64,000 nucleotides of DNA from Branchiostoma floridae (taxonomy: Eukaryota > Chordata > Leptocardii > Amphioxiformes > Branchiostomatidae): the NCBI RefSeq assembly GCF_000003815.2, contig NC_049984.1, positions 26,767,863-26,831,862 on the forward strand, written 5' to 3'. The notes beneath the pieces were generated by a model. That model had not been told where the DNA came from. It ran no database searches and saw nothing but the letters and a program-made list of their open reading frames with translations. The position numbers and the translations under genes were made by a program. This document shows positions 32,082-40,944 of this stretch, one piece after another (positions within the stretch are counted from its first letter, which is position 1; each line of letters begins with the position of its first letter).

Positions 32082-32624
32082 TAATACCCCCTTCACATTA
32101 CATACGATCTTCGCACGTACTTCGCGATCGCAGGAAGGTCGGCTGATTTCAAGATCTTAAGATGGTCTTGCGTATTTGTCGCCCCAAAACTGTCCCCTTC
32201 ACATATAAGCGAGGCTCGTGCGATCGACGGTGAATAAATCTATGATAATGAACCTCCCATGACCTCTTGCACGCGGACAAGGTAACACAAAACGTTCCTC
32301 AAAAAAGGCAAGAGATGAATCAATGTTGTTTCTTTTCTTGTCATAATCTTTTTAACCAATTGATGGAATGCGCGGGATAATGGAAATGACGAAATAAAAG
32401 AAATTGTGTCACAAAGGCAGCCTTTATACTGCCACAGGGGCCACAATGTCACAATTACCCTCACATTTAAAGAAATGCCATCTATGCAATCTGACGTCAA
32501 TCGGGCGTACGTCGAACGACTGACGGGCGTTCGCCATCCGACTTGCGGTCGATGATAGATAACTAGGTCTGTGCTCGCCAATCAGCTGGACAATGATTGA
32601 TTATAGTTGCACTTGGACAGATGT

Positions 32625-32660
32625 CCACAATACCACACCCCTATAAATACCACGCCCCTA
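32625..32660 (+). promoter_or_regulatory. TATA-box promoter of the Harbinger MADF gene
   Basis: CTATAAATACC (32641-32651) lies between CACACCCC and CACGCCCCT boxes, 45 bp before the ATG at 32686. The arrangement is that of a core promoter with flanking GC/CACCC boxes. Inferred from sequence only. Confidence 0.6.
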
Positions 32661-32685
32661 CGGATACGTGTTCACAAAGTCAAAG

Positions 32686-34336
32686 ATGGCGCCCAGGAAG
32701 AAAGGAAGAAAAGGTGGCCAGACAAAGGTGCCAGAAGAGTGTGCATCCGTACATGAAGAAGTGGTAGAAGAGGATGATGATCTCGAGAAAGAGGAGGACG
32801 AACCTGCCGAACCAACCTACAAAGTTGAAGACGCAATAGCTGATTTCTTTGAAGCCAACCCCCTATTCTATGATAAGGTCATCCGGATTTCAAAAACAAA
32901 CAGAAGAAGAATGCTCTGATGGAAAAGTTTTCCAAGACGTCGGGCCTGGGGATCAAACGTAAGTCTGTCCTATTTCTCCTGGTATCATCTCTGAAGTGGA
33001 CATATGAAAAGTTCCCTAACTTTGGAAGAAATTTGCTATCATTTGCATCATTGTTCTTTGTCCCTTGCTGCTGTCATTCAAATTCAAATGTATTCTGCTG
33101 AAATGGAGCATTCCGGGGAGAGTCATTATTCATAGTGGTTTCCCTTCACATCTAATGTTGAATGTTCTTGACTTTTTCCTATGTGAAGCTGAGGACATCG
33201 CCCGCAAGTTCAAGTCTCATCGGACGGAATACGTGAGACTGAAAAGGTTGAAAAAGGGGAAGTCCGGGTCTGGTAAAGTGTTGCTGACGAGCCTTCAGCG
33301 CTGGAAACTGGAACGCTACCAGTTTTTGGATCCCTTCTGTGTTTCGAAACTACCAGAGGACCTGGGATCTGTAAGTATTGGCATGTTAGTGCATTGATGA
33401 ATTGATGCTTGAATGCCTGACTCCTATCCATGTTTGCAGCAATGTATTGAGCAGCATCATGCACTTATGCTTCAGATTTTCAACACTGAAAACTCGGAGG
33501 AAGGAATCGAAGAGGAGGCGGAGGAGGATGGGAACGTTGTGGCCGGAACATCGACAGGGGGGACAACTCCCTGTGGCTCCCACGCTATTGGGTCCAAGGG
33601 TGTGAAGAGGCCTAATTCTAGTGACAACCCAAACAGCAAGAAGAAAGCGGTCACCACTTCTAGTCTGTCTGACGTCTTGGCAAAGTTCCTGCATGACACT
33701 GAGAAGGAGAAGAGCAGGGCACAAAAAGAAGTAAACATTTACTTGGCTTTGTTAAGTTAGACGTTTGCTCACAGTGACAACTCAGAACACTTTATATTGT
33801 ATACAATTAACATTGCTGTCATGTTTTCGTCTTCCGTGTCAGGTGGAAAACCTCGCCAAGGAGAGTCAACAACCGGTAGATGAAAGGTTTGCATGGAGTC
33901 AGTGGCTCACCTCGACTTGCTTTCGTGTCCCACCGGCCCACTTCTACCAGTACCAGAGGGAGACCTTCGAAACGACCATGCGCTGGCTACCTAACGAACC
34001 AGCGGCACTGCCGGGGAGACCAATGCCAGGCCCCCCAGTCTTGGCGCCACTACGGCACTACACTCCTCACCAAGGATATACTCCACTGCAGCCGCCGACA
34101 CAGCACAACACACCCGACTTTGCTCAACTGCATGGAGAAGATCAACAGCATTCTGTAATGGGCTGGATGCCTGCTGTCCCGCAGGCCAGACAGACAGGTG
34201 TTCTACATATTGATTCTTTGTGGCTTGCTTATCAGTTAGGGTTTATTGATAATGACATGTAGCTTGAAAACAGTTCCAACGATATTCAAGTGTTCCTTTT
34301 TGTCTAATTTCAGAGGACCACCCTGCAGGGACCTAG
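32686..34336 (+). CDS. Harbinger accessory protein with MADF/Myb-SANT-like domain (five exons, one frameshift)
   Basis: In Harbinger transposons this partner protein binds DNA and the transposase and helps its nuclear import. Exons with GT/AG borders and matching phases are 32686-32958, 33189-33370, 33440-33730, 33843-34197 and 34314-34336, about 374 codons. After a basic MAPRKKGRKGG start and an acidic stretch comes the MADF domain (IADFFEANPLFYDK, then HPDFKNKQKKNALMEKFSKT). Between these two pieces the frame shifts by one base near 32877 (GATAAGGTCAT): a single-base deletion or a sequencing error. Exon 2 is basic (KFKSHRTEYVRLKRLKKGKS), exon 3 acidic then basic, exon 4 Trp-rich then Pro/Gln-rich. 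Everything outside the one base is coherent, so the copy looks young. Confidence 0.85.
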
Positions 34337-34479
34337 AGTATTTACCTTGGCTACGATGACTTCGACTCCATCTGTAATGCGGAAACAGTAGGCTGCAGGG
34401 AGTGTGACATGTGAAACACCACCCTGGAAGTACCGACGAAAATAACAAGCGGTTTCTTACCAACAGTATGATAAATAGC

Positions 34480-34725
34480 GGCATGTATTAGCATTGACAA
34501 TATGTGTTGTATTTCCCTTTTATTTCTCTTTCAAGTTTTATTCCATCAAGCATGATGTGAGAAGAAGTCGTTCTGTTAACAAGCTGTAAACAAGCTGATT
34601 ACAAACAGTAAGGATTAATGGCGGCAGTCATCAGCATTGTCAATATTTGTTTTATTTTCCTTTTCTTTCCCTTTCAAGTGTTATTCAATAAAGCATGATG
34701 TGAGAAGAAGTCTTTCTGTTACTTT
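34480..34725 (+). repeat. 143-bp tandem duplication in the Harbinger 3' UTR
   Basis: Two copies of a segment ending AAGCATGATGTGAGAAGAAG lie 143 bp apart (key word at 34551 and 34694). The second copy has the polyadenylation signal CAATAAAG (34686) where the first has CCATCAAG, so only one copy would terminate the plus-strand transcript. Confidence 0.75.
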
Positions 34726-35099
34726 TGTTACTTTTTGCCATCTCTATGGTACATCTCTCCTGTACACTTGCCAATATTTGTGAAGAAATTAAAACTTCTT
34801 CATATAATGAAATCTTGCTTTATCTCAGTGTCACTTTTCTATCACTAAACACATACAAACCATGAAATAAAAAGTAATCATAAAGCGACACATCTGTTAA
34901 AGGGAAGATTTTTTGCCCGTATTTCGGTTGTGAATCATCATTTTTAACTTCTAATTTTTAAGTATTACAAATGAATGACTAAGAAAGGCACACTTTTATC
35001 TATACATTGTAACTTAAACAACAATGAAAACTTAGGAAAGTAAGCAAGCCCTTTCTCGTGACAGCTCAATATCATTGACGGAATAGTCAAAAGGGCATG

Positions 35100-36538
35100 T
35101 TAAACAAGTCGGATGGCTTCCTCCTGCCAAGGTACACTTCCTGCTTCGTTGTTTACATAGTGCATAAGGTACTGTCTGAGCATCCGACCCTTCCGCGAGG
35201 CTCTTTCGCCGGTTGCACCCTCCTGGTGACAGTCTCTCAAAACACCTGCGTCCCGCCATGACCCGGGCACGACCATGCCCTCCACATCCTGGCCCAGCTC
35301 TTCGTTCTGCAGGGCTGGGAATCTGTCACGCATGATGTTATGCATCACCAAGCATGCCTTTGTGATGCACTCTGCGTTCCTTGGCAGAACATTCATGGTC
35401 GTCAACAGAACCCTGCAATGAGTGAAATGGAACAGATATTTATAATTTGTATGCTGTTATTGTGTCCCACAAGCACGTCGAATGCAAATTATTGTATGAA
35501 GTATGCCTGCTGGTATGGCTTTACGTACCTGAACCTGGATGCAAGAATGCCAAATGCATTCTCGACGACACGCCTTGCCCTAGACAGTCTGTAGTTGAAG
35601 ATCCTTTGATTGTGTGCTAGGTTTCTCATAGAGAATGGTTTCATCAGCCATTCACGTAGCGGGAAGGCATCATCCCCGATGATATAGTATGGGGTCTCCC
35701 TGTCATCATCAGGTAGGTCATCTGGAGGCGGAAGCCCAATGGTTCCCTCTTGTAAGCCCTGTCGTAATGTACTCAGCTGGAATATTGCTGCATCCGAGGT
35801 CGAGCCCTCAGCGCCTACATTGGCCCAAAGAAACTTATAGTTGGCGTCTACAAGTGCCATTATCACGATGGAGTGGAAGCCCTTGTAGTTGTAGTAATGG
35901 CTTCCACCTTGTGGGGGTTTGCGCATTGCCACATGTTTGCCATCCAATGCCCCACAACAGTGAGGGAAGTTCCATCTAGATGCAAAGTTCTCAGCGACGA
36001 CTTTCCACTGGTCGGGCGTTGATGGAGTTGCAAATTGTTCTTCCCTGTACTCTTCAACAATGGCAGCACATACTTCCGGCACAAACAAGCTTATGGTGTT
36101 GACTGCAATGCGGAAACTATAAGATAGACTATTATATGAATTCCCAGTTGCTAGGAAGCGCAGCGTCACTGCCAGTTTCAGCCCGGGACTTAGTGGGGGG
36201 CGGCAATAGAACTTCTTGTTGATTCTTGGCGAGATCCTATCTAAGATTTCTCTGAACATTTCAGCATCTAGTCGCAGGTAATTCCTAAAATCCCCATGGG
36301 ATTCACGCATCAATTCTTGCATGAGGTTGTCATATTGCCCTTGCAACACCCTCCGTTGCAGCCATGGCTTGACCCAGCAAGTACGGTTGCGTCTTCTTGC
36401 CCGAGCCTCGTCTTCCGCCAACAGCGCAGCAACCACAGCCTGCTTGCGACGATGAAGCAGATGAATTCGTAGCCGTAGACTGGCAATACGTGCACGGCGG
36501 AGCCGGTCCGGAGGGATGAGTTCCCCTTGCTGCTGCAT
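35100..36538 (-). CDS. Harbinger DDE transposase (HARBI1-like), intact
   Basis: Catalyses cut-and-paste movement of the element. The two minus-strand exons are 36538-35529 (donor GTACGT) and 35412-35100 (acceptor CATTGCAG, stop TAA). They total 1323 nt, exactly 440 codons plus stop, so the splice keeps frame. I chose the Met at 36538 (MQQQGELIPPDRLRRARIAS) over the upstream one at 36595, whose extension is an odd hydrophobic run. The DDE_Tnp_4 triad is visible: D199 in CCGALDGKHVAM, D289/D290 in YYIIGDDAFPL, and E326 in RRVVENAFGILASRF. RLRFLATGN-type helices precede the core (KLAVTLRFLATGNSY). No internal stop or frameshift was seen. It is convergent with the MADF gene, with about 760 bp between stops. 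Confidence 0.93.
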
Positions 36539-37136
36539 GCCGCATACTACTACTACTACTATGTACTGCACATATAAATTCAAAAAGCATGTCACAACTG
36601 TCTGTCAGGTGCAAAATAAATCAAATTACTAATTGACACGAGCTCGACCCCGGCTCGTAGAACATTCCCCCGACACAAGTAGAATGCTCGTAGGAATCAT
36701 GTCCGACTTCCCTGACTTAGCAGAAGTCGAGCGAGATGTGAAGGAATGTCGCCAGAGTTTTGTGCGATACTCCTGCGGGGCCGTCTCAATTTTAGCGATC
36801 ATCGTCTGATTTTTTGAGGTGAAATCGGTGTTCAATCGTTGGATTTACGCAAGACTATCAATGGAATGTCGTACGATACCTACGCGAGGTACGCACGACC
36901 TGCAGGGGACTTGGTCACGAGCTCTGCGATATCAGAGATTTCTTTCGACTAGTCGCTTATGTTAAGAACATGTTTGGCTGCACCGCGACCGTCGTAAGAC
37001 CCCTGGATATTGCCGGCGATCCATAAAAATCGCAAGATGATCGTAAGAACACCGGACGTCTTACTCACGAAAATGTCATGTAGAGCTCGTAAACTAGTCT
37101 TCCGATCGAATCGCGCCTATTGTGAAGGGGGTATTA

Positions 37137-37840
37137 GCGGTAAATTAGGTGAACCTTTACTCGAGAATATCTCGGCAACAAAGCACCATCTTTAAAAGCG
37201 GCTTGCGGATTACAATTCCGTACCAAGGGACCTTTCCAACGATACCAAGTTGAACTTGCCGGAAGATCGTTTAAGGTTGCGGAAACTCCGTCGTACATAC
37301 GATAGAACTTCCAGAATCTTAAATAAAGTGTGCGTTACTTTTATCACTTGAATTTTATAGTAAAACACGTGGCGAGAAGGTAGAAAGCAATTTGAGTGTT
37401 AAAAATTACTTCGTTACTTTTCTACAAGGCTCGAAAGCAAATGAAGGTTCTCCTGGGGTACCTGATAAGCGAACCTATCGGTAACAGCAAAGCGCCCCCA
37501 TAGGTAGAAGGTAGAAAGCAATTTGAGTGTTAAAAATTACTTCGTTACTTTTATACGAGGCTCGATAGTGAAATGAGTTAACCGCTAAGCGAACCCTTCG
37601 GTAACCGCAAAGTGACCCCATATGATGGAACTTCCAGAATCTTAAACAAAGTGTGCGTTACTTTTATTACTTGAATTTCATAGTAAAACCTGTGGCGAGA
37701 AGGCAGAAAGCAACTTGAGTGTTAAAAATTACTTCGTTACTTTTCTACAAGGCTCGAAAGCAAATGAAGGTTCGCCTGGGGTGACCGCTAAGCAAACCCT
37801 TCGGTAACCGCAAATAGCATGCGGTTTTTATCAGTCAATA
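37137..37840 (+). repeat. Satellite units right of Harbinger (two families)
   Basis: 37137-37290 completes the ~190-bp unit interrupted by Harbinger (GAGAATATCTCGGCAACAAA, ATTCCGTACCAAGG, GATCGTTTAAGGTT). From 37300 another unit repeats about three times: GGAACTTCCAGAATCTTAAA, GTGTGCGTTACTTTTAT, AGAAAGCAATTTGAGTG, TAAAAATTACTTCGTTACTT. It recurs at 38612-38760, after the 200-bp array. Confidence 0.8.
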
Positions 37841-38610
37841 GCCTACAATGAGACCTGTCTAATGATATAAAGTTTGCCAGGCGGAACTTGCCGCAAAAGT
37901 TTTAATCGTGACATTAAGGTATCACCCTACCCCTGAATTACGGCTAAGGCAAGTGGTTAGGTCACGACTAGAGCGCAAACGATCAGGCATATCTCGACAT
38001 GGACGTATCCGTTTACGTTTACATCAATCAATAGCCTACAATAAGACCTATCTAATGATATAAAATTTGCCCGGCCGGAACTTGCCCAAAAAATTTTAAT
38101 CGCGACATTAAGGTATCACCCTACCCCCGAATTACGGCTACGGCTAGCGGTTATGTCAAGACTAGAGCGCAAACGATCAGGCATATTTCGACAAGGACGT
38201 ATCCGATTGAACTGTGGTTTTCATCAATCAATAGCCTACAATGATACCTATCTACCGATATAAAGTTTGCCCGGCCAGATCTGGCCGCAAAAGTTTTGAT
38301 CGCGACATTAAGGTATCCCCCTACCCCTGAATTACGGCTAAGGTCAGCGGTTAGGTCACGACTAGAGCGCAAACGATCAGGAATATCTCGACAAGGACGT
38401 GTCAGATGGAACTGCGGTTTTCATCAATCAATATCCTAAAATGAGACCTATGTAATGATATAAAGTTTGTCTGGACGGAACTTGCCGCAAAAGTTTTAAT
38501 CGCGACATTAAGGTATCACCCTATCCCTGAATTACGGCTAAGGCTAGCGGTTAGGTCACCACTAGAGCGCAAACGAACAGGAATACCTCGTCAAGGACGT
38601 ATCCGATTCA
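37841..38610 (+). repeat. 200-bp satellite, four units
   Basis: Units begin near 37841, 38034, 38234 and 38434 (spacing 193, 200, 200). Each has ATAGCCTACAATGA, GATATAAAGTTTGCC, GGAACTTGCCGCAAAAGTTT, TAATCGCGACATTAAGGTAT, GAATTACGGCTAAGG and CTAGAGCGCAAACGATCAGG. The core GTTTTAATCGCGACATTAAG is shared with the 215-bp satellite downstream. Confidence 0.9.
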
Positions 38611-38789
38611 ACTGATGGAACTTCCAGAGTCTTAAACAAAGTTTGCGTTACTTTTATCACTTGTATTTGATAGTAAAACAGGTGGCAGGAAGGCAGAAAC
38701 AATTTGAGTGCTAAAAATTACTTCGTTACTTTTCTACAAGGCTCGAAAGTGAATGAAGGTTGCCGCGGGAGGTGTGGCTCTCCCAAAAC

Positions 38790-38985
38790 AGTGGACCTCA
38801 ATTTAACGTTTGATCCGAGGGACGGCCCTAACCTAGACTAGGTATTCATGTCCACCAGAGTGAAATTGGTAAATTTGTGCAAAGCACCTATCGATAGGGC
38901 ACAAGATCGGTGACACGGCGGGATTCGAGCCATGAATCTCAAGGTGATGAACCAAATATGTTGCCGATTACTCAACCTAGTAGTT
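38790..38985 (-). mobile_element. tRNA-derived SINE-like repeat
   Basis: On the minus strand the sequence has a B-box-like GGCTCGAATCCCGCC (38931-38917) and, upstream, an A-box-like TAGGTTGAGTAATCGG (38979-38964). It then continues GTGTCACCGATCTTGTGCCC and ends in a CCGTCCCTCGGATC tail. I recognise the ATCTTGTGCCC... and GGGACGG segments as a dispersed repeat in amphioxus and other invertebrates, from memory. Spacing of the boxes (about 35 bp) fits a pol III promoter. It is not a functional tRNA: no cloverleaf forms. Confidence 0.6.
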
Positions 38986-39182
38986 GTAAAACAATCTTTC
39001 TTTACCATATGTCACACTGTACTCCTTCAAAACAGAGAGAAGCTGACAACGTCCTCCTAAATCACTTTCTACCAGGCTGTAAATATTGCTTTACAATCAC
39101 CCTGACGTCTTCCGATTCTTCTGACGGTTTAAGACAAGACTATATATAAGGCAAATACACACACAAACACAAGCACACACAC

Positions 39183-40700
39183 TGTGCGAAAGGGTGTCAT
39201 TTCCGGACGTTTCTATGTTTGTATACATCCGGATCGGGACAGTTTCTGGATATATCCGGACAATATCCGGACGAAATATGACATGACATGCCAACGTACT
39301 GGTCTGCTCGGCACTTTGCACAGCTTGCATAACCGCTTTACGAGTAAAGTTGCCTCGTGATATTGTCCGGATATGGACCATTCCCACACAGCAACGCTGG
39401 TATTCAATATCATGAGTGACTTTTTGTCATGATATTGTCCGGATATGGACCTATCCCAAACTGCACCGCTGGGGTGGAGTGTTTTGACTGAACTTTGTTC
39501 AAGATATTGTCCGGATATGGACCTATCCCAAACTGCACCGCTGGGGTGGAGTGTTTTGACTGAACTTTGTTCAAGATATTGTCCGGATATAGACCTATCC
39601 CAAACTGCACCGCTGGGGTGGAGTGTTTTGAGTGAATGTTGTTCTTGATATTGTCCGGATATGCAAAGAAACAATAATACTTGACTCATAATTGTTACCA
39701 TCGCAAAGATTGCTTTCTGTGTCATTTGATTGTAAATGTCGATGTCAGTATATTTGCACATGTATATGGAAGCTTAAGCTTCAATTACCAGAAAATTAAA
39801 GAGTAAACATACATTGACATCGGGCATACTCGTTGTAGAATAAAAATACATATTCAGAAGCAAAAACGTTAATGACGTGTATTTGACAAGATAGGAAACC
39901 TTTTTAAGGATACCCAACAAAACAATCTCAGATTCATGTATGACAAGAAAAGTAATTTGTTAACCATTAAGTTGTCCGAAAACTGATCTCTGGAATGTTT
40001 CTGTTTTGAACATCTGTCGTAAATGGAACGGAATATGAATTCGGAAGGAGCGAAAATTTCGGCAAAAAAATGCAGTCTTATTTGTTCAGATGCGCAATAA
40101 AACAATCACCGATCAACAATCACAATTCACGTATAGAATACCTTTATCGGTAACGGTCAGAATATGCTAACTCCGAATCTGTCCTAAAACTATTCCATGG
40201 AATATCTGTCGCGGATATGTCTCGTAAATGGAAAGAAAAGAAAATAGTATGAATTCGAAAACATGAAACGTCCCTGACACGTATTCGGAAGAACGGGAAA
40301 TTCTATCCGTCCGGGCATGTGCTGAAACATTTCATGACTCATGATATTCTGAGACATAATGAATTGAAAATGTCATCTGACAATGGCCCAGAAATAATGC
40401 ACATCATGCTTCGTGCAAACTCCTAATTTGTCCGGGTATTCCTTATCGAAATATATGGACCTTGGATATGTAAAGAATGTAGAACATATCACGTATTCGG
40501 AGGCAAGAAACGTCAATGGCGCGTATCTTGAAAAACAGGAAAGTCTTATTTGTCCGGATACATAACAAGACAATTCCTGACTCATGATATTTCCAGATAT
40601 GGGAAATATTTAACATCGTGCCCGGACACAGTCCGAATATTTAGCATGTCCAAAAATATGTCAACTCCGACTTTGTCCGGAAATCACACCCTTTCGCACA
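39183..40700. mobile_element. 1.5-kb element with 26-bp terminal inverted repeats
   Basis: TGTGCGAAAGGGTGTCATTT plus CCGGAC at 39183-39208 is mirrored by GTCCGGAAATCACACCCTTT plus CGCACA at 40675-40700 (25 of 26 match). The interior is full of TCCGGATAT and GTCCGGATA words, includes a 72-bp tandem repeat, and encodes no recognisable protein. It sits between two CA-rich microsatellites, which obscure any target duplication. Non-autonomous DNA element or foldback is the best call. Confidence 0.8.
39359..39665. repeat. 72-bp tandem repeat, about four units plus a partial
   Basis: GATATTGTCCGGATATGGAC starts at 39359, 39431, 39503, 39575 and (partial) 39647, exactly 72 bp apart. Two units are nearly identical (ACCTATCCCAAACTGCACCG, CTGGGGTGGAGTGTTTTGAC). 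As 72 is divisible by three, a repeated peptide frame stays open on the minus strand (about 180 codons) and another on the plus; I treat these as by-products of the repeat. Confidence 0.92.
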
Positions 40701-40815
40701 CATGTACACACACAAACACATACACACACACACACACACACACATACCCAAACAAACACACACACACACACATACACAAAACGTGCATACGCCCACATAC
40801 ACATACACATAACAC
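40700..40815. repeat. CA microsatellite
   Basis: Imperfect (CA)n with AAC and TAC interruptions. A shorter CA tract lies at 39156-39182, on the other side of the inverted-repeat element. Confidence 0.95.
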
Positions 40816-40944
40816 TCTGACGCCTTTAACTTAGATTATAGTATCGTTCTATATCCAATTCATAAAACATGTCCAGGTTTATGAGAGGTCATAATAACTT
40901 TGATCCCTCGATTTGGAAGATTGGAGGGGGGGTTGCAGGAAGTA

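Larger units (their letters stand above)
32084..37134. mobile_element. PIF/Harbinger DNA transposon, near intact, 5.05 kb
   Basis: The ends are ATACCCCCTTCACA (32084) and its inverse TGTGAAGGGGGTAT (to 37134), inside a ~190-bp satellite whose units continue on both sides. The element carries a convergent gene pair typical of the superfamily: a plus-strand MADF/Myb-like gene and a minus-strand DDE transposase. Flanking bases are TA on both sides, or, counting one base less, TAA on the left and TTA on the right, so a 3-bp TWA duplication would need one substitution; the neighbouring satellite unit (ATCGTTAGCGG) suggests TTA was the target. GC-rich subterminal regions of 100-200 bp contain several CGATC and TCGTAAG words. 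Confidence 0.92.

Noticed and set aside
35689..36084. Plus-strand frames opposite the Harbinger transposase
   Set aside because: Shadows of the minus-strand transposase exon, which has the DDE motifs and in-phase splicing.
38900..38985. Functional tRNA gene on the minus strand
   Set aside because: Only A- and B-box-like sequences are present; no acceptor stem or anticodon arm can be paired, and the sequence continues into a SINE tail.
39213..39761. 182-codon minus-strand frame with a repeated peptide
   Set aside because: Produced by exact 72-bp tandem repeats inside a non-coding inverted-repeat element; both strands stay open for the same reason.
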